From contig JAFEEF010000036.1 in the NCBI GenBank assembly GCA_018241265.1, positions 62,001 through 126,000 on the forward strand: 64,000 nt of DNA, in the 5' to 3' direction. The position numbers and the translations under genes were made by a program. This document shows positions 18,520-26,699 of this stretch, one piece after another (position 1 is the stretch's first letter; every line of letters starts with the position of its first letter). Source of the stretch: Pseudomonadota bacterium (lineage in GTDB: Bacteria; Pseudomonadota; Gammaproteobacteria; Burkholderiales; Burkholderiaceae_C). The notes under the pieces were generated by a model. That model had not been told where the DNA came from. It ran no database searches and saw nothing but the letters and a program-made list of their open reading frames with translations.

Positions 18520-19902
18520 CTAGCGCGCGCCCTTGCCCGTCAGAACGACAGCGACGGTCTCGAACAGGATCACGAGGTCGAGGAACAGCGTGTGGTTCTT
18601 GACGTAGTACAGATCGTACTGCAGCTTCTCCTGGGAGTCCTCCAGGGTCGAGCCGTAGTGATAGCGCACCTGCGCCCAGCCGGTCACGCCCGGCTTCACG
18701 CTGTGGCGCACCGCGTAGTACGGGATCGATTCGGTGAGCTGCTCGACGAAGAACGGCCGCTCGGGACGCGGCCCGACGAGGCTCATCTCGCCCTTCAGGA
18801 CATTGAAGAGCTGCGGCAGTTCGTCGATCCGGTACTTGCGCATCACGTTGCCGACGCGCGTCACGCGGCTGTCGCCGACCGCAGCCCATTGCGGCTTGCC
18901 GTCCTTCTCGGCGTCGGCGCGCATGCTGCGGAACTTGATCACGTCGAAGGGCACGTTGTTGCGGCCGGTGCGCGTCTGGCGGTACAGCGCGGGTCCCGGG
19001 CTCTCGAGCTTGATCAGCAGCACCGTCAGCAGCATCAGCGGCGCGGCCAGCAACAGCAGCAGCCCGGCGCACAGGATGTCGAAGACACGCTTGGCGAACG
19101 TCCGCATCAGGCCTTGACGGAAGCCCTCGCCGAAGACGAGCCAGCCTGCATTCGCGTAGTCGACGCGAATTTGGCTCATCGTCTTCTCGAAGTACGTCGC
19201 CGTGTCGACCACGCGTATGCCGTGCAGCTTGCAGTCGAGCAGATCGCGCAGCGGCATGCTGCCGCCGCGGCGCTCGGCCAGCGCGACGACGATCTCGTCG
19301 GCGCCGAGTTCCCGAGCCAACTCGGTCAGCGACCTGTCGCAGCGCAGCAGCTGGTGCGTCGGCGCGACCGGTTGCGGCTCGTTCGGGCCGACCACGTAGC
19401 CCAGCACGTCGGCGTGCGGATCTTCAGCGAGGATCGTCCGCCCGACGAGTTGCGCCGCGGTGCCCGAGCCGAAGATCAGCACGCGCGAGCGGATGCTCGA
19501 TTGAGCGACCGAATGCGCTGCATAGACGCGGTGCGCGACGACCGCGGCAACGCCGATCATCGCGGCCACCTTGAGCGTCACCACGCCGGCGACGCCGCCT
19601 GGGAACAGGCTGAAGATGCCGTAAGCGATCGGCAGCGCCAGCATCAGCGCGACCAGGGCACGCGCACAGGACTGGTGGAACGACCGGTTGTGCGCATGCT
19701 GGTAGAAGCCGGATGCGGAATTGATCACGAACAGGCAGGCCGCGAGCGACAGCCCGCCGGTGGCCGCGAGCGGCGCCAGCATCGACGAACGCTCCATCTC
19801 CGCGAGCACGACCGCACCGAGTATCGTCACCAGCAGGCCGAAGTCCAGCACGATGTGCAGCACGGTCCTGCGATGGAAATAGTGGTTGAAGACGCGAATC
19901 AT
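18520..19902 (-). CDS. XrtA-associated sugar transferase (TIGR03013-type, initiating glycosyltransferase)
   Basis: A 460-residue polyprenyl-phosphate sugar-1-phosphate transferase that should start exopolysaccharide repeat-unit assembly on undecaprenyl phosphate. Four N-terminal membrane helices (about 10-125) are followed by a CoA-binding-like Rossmann region (about 140-255) and a C-terminal bacterial sugar transferase domain. That domain has one membrane segment near residue 280 (ILCAGLLLLLAAPLMLL), the motif KFRSMRADAEKDG, and RVGNVMRKYRIDELPQLFNVL followed by SLVGPRPERP. These are the standard WcaJ/PssY-type catalytic motifs. It lies apart from the main biosynthetic run but next to prsK, as is common in XrtA loci. 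Confidence 0.93.
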   Translation of the reverse strand: MIRVFNHYFHRRTVLHIVLDFGLLVTILGAVVLAEMERSSMLAPLAATGGLSLAACLFVINSASGFYQHAHNRSFHQSCARALVALMLALPIAYGIFSLFPGGVAGVVTLKVAAMIGVAAVVAHRVYAAHSVAQSSIRSRVLIFGSGTAAQLVGRTILAEDPHADVLGYVVGPNEPQPVAPTHQLLRCDRSLTELARELGADEIVVALAERRGGSMPLRDLLDCKLHGIRVVDTATYFEKTMSQIRVDYANAGWLVFGEGFRQGLMRTFAKRVFDILCAGLLLLLAAPLMLLTVLLIKLESPGPALYRQTRTGRNNVPFDVIKFRSMRADAEKDGKPQWAAVGDSRVTRVGNVMRKYRIDELPQLFNVLKGEMSLVGPRPERPFFVEQLTESIPYYAVRHSVKPGVTGWAQVRYHYGSTLEDSQEKLQYDLYYVKNHTLFLDLVILFETVAVVLTGKGAR

Positions 19903-20104
19903 GAAATCTGCTTTTAGACTACCGCCCCCGCGGCGTTGCGTGCATATTCATCGCGACCAGCAGCTGCCTGGAGAATTCGGCCGTTTCCGTGCGCTATTGC
20001 ACGACAACGTGCTGCCGCCCGACTTCGACCGGCTCGCACAGCCCGAAGCCCCGAACTTCGTTCCCCGCATCGCTGCCAGTACCTGGCCCGCCGACTTCGC
20101 AAAG

Positions 20105-20120
20105 CGACAAATTCTTGTCG
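20105..20120. promoter_or_regulatory. Inverted repeat, possible operator
   Basis: Perfect 6-base arms CGACAA and TTGTCG are separated by ATTC. The repeat lies about 200 bases upstream of the sugar transferase start and 20 bases from a CCCCTAGG box. The size and symmetry fit a dimeric regulator site, but the protein is unknown. Confidence 0.35.
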
Positions 20121-20140
20121 AAGCCGGGCGCCTGCCGTAA

Positions 20141-20148
20141 CCCCTAGG
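20141..20148. promoter_or_regulatory. CCCCTAGG box (putative regulatory site)
   Basis: Exact copy of the 8-base palindrome found at 13975-13982, here in the context GTAACCCCTAGGATCG. It lies 239 bases upstream of the leftward sugar transferase gene. Confidence 0.35.
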
Positions 20149-20474
20149 ATCGAGCCCACGCCTGCCTCCCCGTTGCAGACTGCTCACATCCCGCCAGCGC
20201 GGCAGATTTCGGTTGCTGCCGCCACCGAAGCCGCACCTCCCGTCATGCAACGTCGGCCGCAGCAACCGTCGCATCCGCCCGCGAAGCTATCGTCGCGCCA
20301 TGATCGCCCGACTCGCATGCGGTTTCATGACAGGTCTTTCGCGACCGATGACACCACAAACACACTGTAGCGGGCACCCCTCAGATAAAGGGCGAGCTAC
20401 CTCGATGAATCGGTCTCGATCGTAAGCGGCCAAGCTCCCTTGGAACCGGGCTTGCGCGCAGCGCGGCAGACGGT

Positions 20475-20494
20475 CGCGTGAATCACTTCACGCG
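20475..20494. repeat. Perfect inverted repeat (hairpin) downstream of the phosphatase gene
   Basis: CGCGTGAATCACTTCACGCG has two 8-base arms and a 4-base loop. It lies about 50 bases past the stop of the leftward phosphatase gene, so it could be a terminator or RNA-stabilising stem. No T-run follows on either strand, so classical rho-independent termination is not supported. Confidence 0.4.
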
Positions 20495-20544
20495 GGTCCC
20501 GGGCGGCAGCGCCGCGGCCTGTCGCGCAAGGTCGCACGGCCGCG

Positions 20545-21033
20545 TCAGGCGCGCTGTTGCAGACCGCGCACGAGGCCCGCGGCACCGGCCTCGCAAAGGC
20601 CGAGCACGCGCTCGAAGCCTTCGATCCCGCCGTAGTACGGGTCCGGCACTTCCTGTCCGCGCAGATCCGGCGCATGGTCGAGGAACAGCCCGACCTTGTA
20701 CGCCAGATCGCCCGGACAGAGCCGACGCAGCGCCGCCAGATTGTCGCGGTCCATCGCCAGGATGAGATCGAAGCGATCGAAGTCGCGCGTCTCGATGCGC
20801 CGCGCGCGGTGCTTGCAGACGCCGTAGCCGTGCTTGCTCAACACTTCGTTGGCGCGCGGATCCGGGCGCCCGCCGATGTGGCCCGCATGCGTGCCGGCCG
20901 AATCGAAGTGCCACGCCCGCGAACCCGCGCCGCGCAGGCCGCCCGCAGGCCCATCCGCGAGCCGCCGCGCCACGGTCATCGCCATCGGCGAACGACAGAT
21001 GTTGCCCATGCAGATCATCAGCACTCTCGCCAT
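20545..21033 (-). CDS. Low-molecular-weight protein-tyrosine phosphatase (Wzb/EpsP-like)
   Basis: A 162-residue phosphatase. The start MARVLMICMGNICRSPMAM contains the catalytic P-loop C-x5-R-S (Cys8, Arg14), and the general-acid Asp lies in VPDPYYGG near residue 133. Such enzymes dephosphorylate tyrosine autokinases that control exopolysaccharide length. The matching autokinase here is at 33939, about 13 kb away, so this is the likely counter-enzyme (inference). ATG 21033 is fixed by the conserved N-terminus. Confidence 0.92.
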   Translation of the reverse strand: MARVLMICMGNICRSPMAMTVARRLADGPAGGLRGAGSRAWHFDSAGTHAGHIGGRPDPRANEVLSKHGYGVCKHRARRIETRDFDRFDLILAMDRDNLAALRRLCPGDLAYKVGLFLDHAPDLRGQEVPDPYYGGIEGFERVLGLCEAGAAGLVRGLQQRA

Positions 21034-21153
21034 GCGCGCGCATTCTAGTGGCCGGACGTCGCCGGCACGCCCGCCGGCGAGGACGCGTGCTATCGTCACC
21101 CGACCCGCGGTCAGGCGCACAGCGACGATCCCACTTCCACCCGTGGCTCAGGC

Positions 21154-22413
21154 GTGACAGGCAAGCGTCGCATACTCTTCTTCGCCGAAGCGGTGACGCT
21201 GGCGCACGTCGCACGGCCCATCGTGCTGGCCGACAGCCTCGACGCGACACGCTACGAAGCCATGGTCGCCTGCAACGCGCGCTATGCGCGCTTCGTCGAC
21301 GGGCATGCGTGGCGCAGCCTGCCGCTCGAAAGCATCGGCGGCGAGCGCTTCATGCGCGCGCTGGCCAGCGGCAGCCCGGTCTACGATGCCGCGACCTTGC
21401 GCGACTATGTACGCGCCGACTTGCGCCTGATCGAGGCGCATCGTCCCGACCTCGTGATCGGCGACTTCCGGCTGTCGCTGTCGGTCAGCTGCCGGCTGGC
21501 CGGCGTTCCTTACGCCGCAGTCACGAACGCCTACTGGAGCCCCTACGTCGTCGGCCTCCGCAATCCCTTGCCGGTGCTGCCGTTCACTCGCGTGCTGCCG
21601 CTGCCGCTGGCACGCGCCATCTTCAATGCAGCGCAGCCGCTGGCGTTCGCGCTGCACTGCCGGCCGCTCAATCAGGTGCGGCGCGAGCATGGATTGAGCT
21701 CGCTCGGCTCGGATCTCCGGCGCGTCTACACCGACGCGGACCACACGCTGTATGCCGACGTCCCAGGACTGTTCGACCTGACCGCGCTGCCGTCCAACCA
21801 TCATCTGCTCGGTCCCATCCTGTGGTCACCCGAGGCGTCCCGGCCGACCTGGTGGGACGACCCGGGCGCGACCGGCCGACCCGTCGTCTACGTGACGCTC
21901 GGCAGCTCCGGCCACACCGACGTGCTGATCAAGGTGCTCGACGGCCTGGCGCGGCTGCCGGTCACGGTGATCGCGTCCACCGCCGGCCAGGCGGTGCCGC
22001 AGCGGACCGGAGGCCAGCTCTACTTGAGCGACTATCTGCCGGGCACCGAAGCCGCGACGCGCTCGGCACTCGTGATCTGCAACGGCGGCAGTCCGACCAG
22101 CCAGCAGGCGCTGGCGGCCGGCGTACCGGTGCTCGGCGTGGCGGGCAACATGGATCAGTTCCTGAACATGGCGGCGATCGAGGCCGCCGGCGCCGGGCTG
22201 ACGCTGCGGGCCGACCGCCTCTCCGACCGGCGGCTGCAACAGGCGGTCGAACGGATCCTGCAGGTTCCCGACTTCCGGAGCGCCTCGCGCATGCTGGCCA
22301 GCCGCATCGCGCAGGGCGACGCGACGCGCCGATTCACGGCATGGGTCGACGCACTGTTCGACATGCCCACGACGGCCACCGGCACGGCACAAGGCCTGCA
22401 TTCCGCGATCTAG
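21154..22413 (+). CDS. UGT/MGT-like glycosyltransferase
   Basis: A 419-residue GT-B fold enzyme of the glycosyltransferase 1 (UDP-glucuronosyltransferase-like) group. The N-terminal domain starts RRILFFAEAVTLAHVARPIVL. The C-terminal domain has VVYVTLGSSGHTDVL, LYLSDYLPG and CNGGSPTSQQALAAGVPVLGV, matching the nucleotide-sugar donor loop of macrolide-type transferases. It begins at GTG 21154. Such proteins often glycosylate lipids or small molecules rather than polymers, so the acceptor is open. It diverges from the tyrosine phosphatase gene. Confidence 0.82.
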   Translation: MTGKRRILFFAEAVTLAHVARPIVLADSLDATRYEAMVACNARYARFVDGHAWRSLPLESIGGERFMRALASGSPVYDAATLRDYVRADLRLIEAHRPDLVIGDFRLSLSVSCRLAGVPYAAVTNAYWSPYVVGLRNPLPVLPFTRVLPLPLARAIFNAAQPLAFALHCRPLNQVRREHGLSSLGSDLRRVYTDADHTLYADVPGLFDLTALPSNHHLLGPILWSPEASRPTWWDDPGATGRPVVYVTLGSSGHTDVLIKVLDGLARLPVTVIASTAGQAVPQRTGGQLYLSDYLPGTEAATRSALVICNGGSPTSQQALAAGVPVLGVAGNMDQFLNMAAIEAAGAGLTLRADRLSDRRLQQAVERILQVPDFRSASRMLASRIAQGDATRRFTAWVDALFDMPTTATGTAQGLHSAI

Positions 22414-22466
22414 ATCACGATTCGGGCCCATCCACCGACCATTCGACTCGCCTCGGAGACGATCCG

Positions 22467-22474
22467 TCCCTAGA
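22467..22474. promoter_or_regulatory. TCCCTAGA box upstream of prsT (variant of the CCCCTAGG box)
   Basis: Third intergenic CCCTAG in the locus, preceded by GATCCG as at the first copy. It lies about 195 bases upstream of the prsT start. Function unknown. Confidence 0.3.
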
Positions 22475-22667
22475 CTTCGCCGCCATTGCAAACTACGGCG
22501 TCCGGCGCTGCGCGACTTCATCGAGCGGCGCACGCCGGCACGCACTGTCAATCCCACGAGCAGGGCCGGGCCGGCGCGGATACTTGCGGTGAGCGCCGAT
22601 GCGGCGTGCTTCGCTGCCGGCACTCGGCAACCCCACGACCACCGCCAACACAGGAAGCCTCGACTCC

Positions 22668-25442
22668 GTGAGCATGCCCCGTCGTCATCTACGCACCGCC
22701 GCCGTCATGGCCGCACTGTCACTGCTCGCGGCGTGCGGCGGCGGCAGCCCGGAGGATATGGTCGCATCGGCGCGCGACTACCTGGCCAAGAAGGACGACA
22801 AGGCCGCCATCATCCAGCTCAAGAACGCGCTGCAGAAGAAGCCCGACTCCGCGGAGGCGCGCTTCCTGCTCGGGCGGGCGCTGCTCGATACCGGTGATGT
22901 CGCCGGCGCCAGCGTCGAACTGAAGCGCGCGGTCGACCTCAAGTATTCGCCGGTACAGACCGTCCCGCTGCTGGCCAGGGCGCTGCTGCAGGCGCGCCAG
23001 TACCGGGCCGTCACCGACCAGTTTTCGGCCACCACATTGGGCGACAGGCGAGCCGACGCCGACCTGCAAAGCTCCGTCGCCGGGGCCTATGCCGCGCTGG
23101 GCAACGCGGACAAGTCGCAAGCCGCGCTGCAGACCGCGCTCGGCCTGGTGCCCGACCTGCCGCAGGCGCTGATCCTGCAGGCGCGGGCGCAGGCGGAACG
23201 GCGTGAATACGACCCGGCGCTGGCGACCATCGAGAAAGTGATCGCCGCCGTGCCGACCAATCCCGAGGCCTGGGAGTTCAAGGGAGAGCTGCTGCTGTAC
23301 GGCAAGAGCGATGTCGCCGGCGCCCGCGCGGCCTACGAAAAGGCTCTCGCGCAAAAGGCCAGCTACGTGCCGGCACGAGTGAGCCTGATTTCGCTGCTGC
23401 TCGCGACCCACGATCTGGCCGCCGCGCAGGCGCAGACCGAGGAACTGCGCAAGTCCTTTCCGCGTCATCCGCAGACCTTGTACTTCGATGCCCAGCTCGC
23501 CTATCTCAAAGGCGAGAACGACAAGGCCCGGGATCTGACGCAGCAGTTGCTGAAGATCGGCCCCGACAACGCCAAGGTGCTGCAGCTGGCCGGCGCGGTG
23601 GCCTACAACGCGCAGTCGCTGCTGCAAGCCGACAACTATCTCGGCAAGGCGCTGCAGATCTCGCCCGACCTGCCGATCGCACGGGCCATCCTGGCGCAGA
23701 CGCAATTGCGCGCGGGCGAGCCGGCCAAGGCCCTGGCCACGCTCGAGCCTCTGATGAGCGCGTCCGAGCCCGACGCCGAGGCCTTCTCGCTCGCCGGCGA
23801 GGCCTACCTGCAAGCCGGACAGCTCAAGCTCGCGGAGGCGAATTTCGCGCGTGCCGCCAAGCTGAATCCGCGCGACAGCAAGTCGCGCACGGCGCTGGCG
23901 CTGACGCAGATGACCGACCGCAACGTCGACTCGACGTTTGCGGAGCTGCGCTCGATCGCGTCGCAGGCCAGCGACACCTACGCCGACCTCGCACTGGTCA
24001 GCGCCTCTCTGCGGCGCAATGATCTCGACGGCGCATTGGCGGCGATCGCCGTGATCGAGAAGAAGCAGCCCGACCGGCCGCTCGCGCCGAACCTGCGCGG
24101 GCGCGTCTACCTGTTGCGCAAGGACGCGGCGCAGGCACGCGCGAGTTTCGAGCGCGCCCTGGCCATCGATCCGGTCTACGTTCCGGCCGCCTCCAGCCTC
24201 GCCGACCTCGATCTCGCGGAGAACAAGCCGGAGGCGGCGCGCAAGCGGTTCGAGGCCGTGCTCGCGTCCGATCCGAAGAACGTGCGCGCGCTGCTCGCGA
24301 TCGCCGGCCTGAAGGCGCGCGCCGGCGCCTCGAAGGAAGAGATCGCCGACGCGCTGTCGTCCGCCGTGAAGCTGAACCCGGCGGACGTCGCGCCGCGCCT
24401 GCTGCTCGTCGACCACTACCTCTCCAACAAGGACAACGAGAAAGCGCTGCTGGCGGCTCAGGATGGAACCGCCGCGCTGCCGGAAAGCCTGGAATTGCTC
24501 GATGCGCTGGGGCGCGCCCAACTGGCGTCGGGCGAGCCGAACCAGGCGATCAGCTCCTTCAACAAGCTGGCCGGTCTCAAGCCCGATGCGCCGGAACCGT
24601 ACCTGCGGCTCGCCAGCGTCTACATGGCGACCAACAACGCCGCCGGCGCCGAGCAGAGCTTCAAGCGGGCGCTCGCGATCCAACCCAACCTGCCGGCCGC
24701 CCAGCAGGGCCTGGCGCAGGTGTATGCGGGTACCAAGCGCTACGACGACGCGCTGCAACTGGCGCGGTCCGTGCAGAAGCAACAGCCGAACGATCCTTCG
24801 GGGTACGTGCTCGAGGCGACCATCGAAATCTCCCGCGATCGCCTCGCGGCGGCATCGGACGCCTATCGCAAGGCCCTCGACAAGGGTGGCGGGACCGACG
24901 TCGCGATGAAGCTGTACTCGTCGCTCGGCGCGCAGCACAAGGAAGCCGATGCGGATGCGTTCGCCGCCGGCTGGTTGAAGGCCAAGCCGAAGGATCCGGG
25001 CTTCCTGTTCTACCTCGGCGAAGTCTCGCTCGGTCGCGGCGATTTCGCGGCTGCCGAAGGCTATTTCCAGCGCGTCATCGCGATCAACCCGGACAACGCC
25101 CAGGCGCTGAACAACCTGGCGTGGGTGTCCGCCAAGCTCGGCAGGCCCGATGCGCTGAAGCAGGCGCAGCGCGCCAATGAGTTGATGCCGAACCAACCCG
25201 CGTTTCTCGACACGCTGGCGATGGTCCTGGCCGCCGGCAATCAGATCGAGCAAGCGATCACGGCCGAGAAGAAGGCCCTCGCGCTGTCCGCCAATGCGCC
25301 CGCCCTGCGCCTGGCGCTCGCCAAGCTGTACATCCAGGCGGGCGACAAGAAGGCTGCCCGCAGCGAACTCGAAAGCCTCGCGCAACTGGACGACAAGTTT
25401 TCTGCGCGTGCCGAGGTGAAGCAGCTGCTGGCCACCCTTTAG
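22668..25442 (+). CDS. prsT: PEP-CTERM system TPR-repeat lipoprotein PrsT
   Basis: A lipoprotein of about 924 residues. The signal peptide ends in the lipobox LLAAC (Cys23 from the chosen start). The rest is a long array of tetratricopeptide repeats of about 34 residues, with recognisable units such as EARFLLGRALLDTGDVAGA and NPDNAQALNNLAWVSAKLG. Length and architecture match TIGR02917 PrsT, which accompanies XrtA. Its role is not proven; a scaffold in polymer export or PEP-CTERM protein handling is the usual suggestion. GTG 22668 is chosen because AGGAAG lies ten bases upstream; ATG 22674 is an equal alternative, and an ATG at 22599 would bury the signal peptide. Confidence 0.93.
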   Translation: MSMPRRHLRTAAVMAALSLLAACGGGSPEDMVASARDYLAKKDDKAAIIQLKNALQKKPDSAEARFLLGRALLDTGDVAGASVELKRAVDLKYSPVQTVPLLARALLQARQYRAVTDQFSATTLGDRRADADLQSSVAGAYAALGNADKSQAALQTALGLVPDLPQALILQARAQAERREYDPALATIEKVIAAVPTNPEAWEFKGELLLYGKSDVAGARAAYEKALAQKASYVPARVSLISLLLATHDLAAAQAQTEELRKSFPRHPQTLYFDAQLAYLKGENDKARDLTQQLLKIGPDNAKVLQLAGAVAYNAQSLLQADNYLGKALQISPDLPIARAILAQTQLRAGEPAKALATLEPLMSASEPDAEAFSLAGEAYLQAGQLKLAEANFARAAKLNPRDSKSRTALALTQMTDRNVDSTFAELRSIASQASDTYADLALVSASLRRNDLDGALAAIAVIEKKQPDRPLAPNLRGRVYLLRKDAAQARASFERALAIDPVYVPAASSLADLDLAENKPEAARKRFEAVLASDPKNVRALLAIAGLKARAGASKEEIADALSSAVKLNPADVAPRLLLVDHYLSNKDNEKALLAAQDGTAALPESLELLDALGRAQLASGEPNQAISSFNKLAGLKPDAPEPYLRLASVYMATNNAAGAEQSFKRALAIQPNLPAAQQGLAQVYAGTKRYDDALQLARSVQKQQPNDPSGYVLEATIEISRDRLAAASDAYRKALDKGGGTDVAMKLYSSLGAQHKEADADAFAAGWLKAKPKDPGFLFYLGEVSLGRGDFAAAEGYFQRVIAINPDNAQALNNLAWVSAKLGRPDALKQAQRANELMPNQPAFLDTLAMVLAAGNQIEQAITAEKKALALSANAPALRLALAKLYIQAGDKKAARSELESLAQLDDKFSARAEVKQLLATL

Positions 25443-25545
25443 CCGGCCGCATGCGGCGCGATGCCTGTCGGGGAACTTTACGGTGAGCCCGCCGAACGCC
25501 TCCGAAATTTCTCCAAGCCATTGATTCAAAAGGGTATTGTGTAGA

Positions 25546-25561
25546 TGGCATGGTCGGTGCT
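25546..25561 (+). promoter_or_regulatory. Sigma-54 (-24/-12) promoter of the PEP-CTERM gene
   Basis: TGGCATGGTCGGTGCT has the invariant GG (25547-25548) and GC (25559-25560) exactly ten bases apart, and matches TGGCA at -24. It lies about 80 bases before the PEP-CTERM gene start, leaving a leader of about 70 bases. The locus encodes a dedicated sigma-54 activator, PrsR. A possible activator site starting TGTCGGGGA lies about 80 bases upstream of the promoter, at 25466. Confidence 0.75.
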
Positions 25562-25641
25562 TAAGAGATGCGCGGAAGGTCTCGGCCAATGCGAGTCGCC
25601 GACCGGAAACGCAAACTTCACGTTCTACACAGGGGTCAATA

Positions 25642-26568
25642 ATGAGGAAACTTCTGCCGATCGCTGGTGCCGTCGCTCTCGCACTGCCGCTGCTGGCACA
25701 CGCGACCACGACGATCAATTTCGATCCGGACGGCTCGGGCGGACTGTCGGCGGTCCAGGTCGATCTGCTCGACTGGAAGCCTGGCAACGCCATCGCCGTC
25801 GGCGGCGGCGGTCTGACGAACGGCCAGACCACTCAGCTGCTCTATCAGGCCAACCTCGGGATCACGAGCCTGAACGGCGTGACGAACTCGACGTCGGGCC
25901 AAGGCGGCGCATCGTTCCTGACGGCCGTCGCCGGCTTCAAGGAGACCGCAGCTGTCGGTACGGTCGGCAGCAGCGCCGTCGCCACCTTCACGCTGGCCAG
26001 CCCGAACGTGCTGTCGTCGACGAACTTCTTCTACATCTATGCCAACACCGGCGGCAACGACCTGTCCGGCAAGGGCTTCGCGACCGGCAAGCTGATCTTC
26101 TCGGGCCACGTGAGCTCGATGAACAGCAGCAATTTCAGCGCGAACACGACGGGCGCCCAAGCGCTCGACCAGTTCGGCACCAACAACTACGCCGGTCAGC
26201 AGAGCCTGGTGGGCAGCGGTGCGAGCGACATCACCGTGACGATCGACTTCGCCGACCAGAGCTACTTCCCTGGCCTGCAAGCCGGTGCGCTGTCGTTCAG
26301 CTTCTTCAACGCCAGCCAAGTGACGCCGTTCAAGCAGGCTGATCCGTCGGCGCTGTTCAGCAGCAATGGTCTGCTCGACGGCGACTACACGCACAACCTG
26401 AACACGATCAACGGCTTCAGCAACGGCAACTCGACCCAGGACTTCCAGTTCCAGGCCGACGCGAACCAGTCGTTCAACGCGCTGGTGATTCCCGAGCCGG
26501 GCACCATCGCGCTGGTCGGTATCGCGCTGGCCGGTCTGGGCGTGGCGAGCCGCCGCCGCCGCAGCTGA
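25642..26568 (+). CDS. PEP-CTERM sorting domain protein (XrtA substrate)
   Basis: A 308-residue secreted protein. A signal peptide ends near AHA at about residue 20 (MRKLLPIAGAVALALPLL). The body is rich in Gly, Asn, Ser and Thr with no recognised enzyme domain. The C-terminus (284-308) is a textbook PEP-CTERM signal: PEP, a hydrophobic helix (IALVGIALAGLGVAS) and the basic tail RRRRS. XrtA should cleave near PEP and release or attach the protein at the cell surface. Its position after prsT and its sigma-54 promoter resemble the flocculation-related PEP-CTERM genes described in Zoogloea (family knowledge). ATG 25642 places the signal peptide at the start. Confidence 0.93.
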   Translation: MRKLLPIAGAVALALPLLAHATTTINFDPDGSGGLSAVQVDLLDWKPGNAIAVGGGGLTNGQTTQLLYQANLGITSLNGVTNSTSGQGGASFLTAVAGFKETAAVGTVGSSAVATFTLASPNVLSSTNFFYIYANTGGNDLSGKGFATGKLIFSGHVSSMNSSNFSANTTGAQALDQFGTNNYAGQQSLVGSGASDITVTIDFADQSYFPGLQAGALSFSFFNASQVTPFKQADPSALFSSNGLLDGDYTHNLNTINGFSNGNSTQDFQFQADANQSFNALVIPEPGTIALVGIALAGLGVASRRRRS

Positions 26569-26582
26569 TCGATTCGGCCGCG

Positions 26583-26604
26583 CTCGCGGGCGCAGGCCCG
26601 CGAG
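26583..26604 (+). repeat. First of two hairpins after the PEP-CTERM gene
   Basis: CTCGCGGG and CCCGCGAG flank a 6-base loop just downstream of the PEP-CTERM stop codon. It is not followed by a T-run, and probably acts together with the terminator 20 bases further on. Confidence 0.5.
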
Positions 26605-26622
26605 TGGTTCGAGTGAGGCAGC

Positions 26623-26655
26623 AAGGGCTCCCGCTTCGGCGTGGAGCCCTTTCTC
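26623..26655 (+). terminator. Rho-independent terminator of the PEP-CTERM gene
   Basis: A perfect 9-base stem, AAGGGCTCC paired with GGAGCCCTT, around an 11-base loop is followed by TTCTC. It lies 55 bases past the stop codon and separates this transcript from the convergent operon ending at 26700. Confidence 0.78.
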
Positions 26656-26699
26656 ATTGAAACCCTTCTCATTGGAGCGGGACGTCGACGCCCCGTCGT

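Larger units (their letters stand above)
19903..20544. other. Long intergenic region between sugar transferase and tyrosine phosphatase genes
   Basis: About 640 bases with no credible gene; short frames here lack codon bias and ribosome binding sites. It contains the inverted repeat CGACAA-ATTC-TTGTCG (20105-20120), a CCCCTAGG box (20141-20148) and the 20-base perfect hairpin sequence at 20475-20494. It carries the promoter region of the leftward sugar transferase gene and the downstream region of the leftward phosphatase gene. Confidence 0.6.

Noticed and set aside
20074..20089. Weak sigma-54-like sequence on the minus strand upstream of the sugar transferase
   Set aside because: GG and GC are ten bases apart but the flanking bases match poorly and the site is about 170 bases from the start codon.
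22570..22620. Possible sigma-54 promoter before prsT
   Set aside because: The best GG and GC pairs are 11 bases apart, not the required 10.
22599..22667. Upstream ATG extension of prsT
   Set aside because: It would put about 25 extra residues before the lipoprotein signal peptide; the ribosome binding site fits GTG 22668 better.
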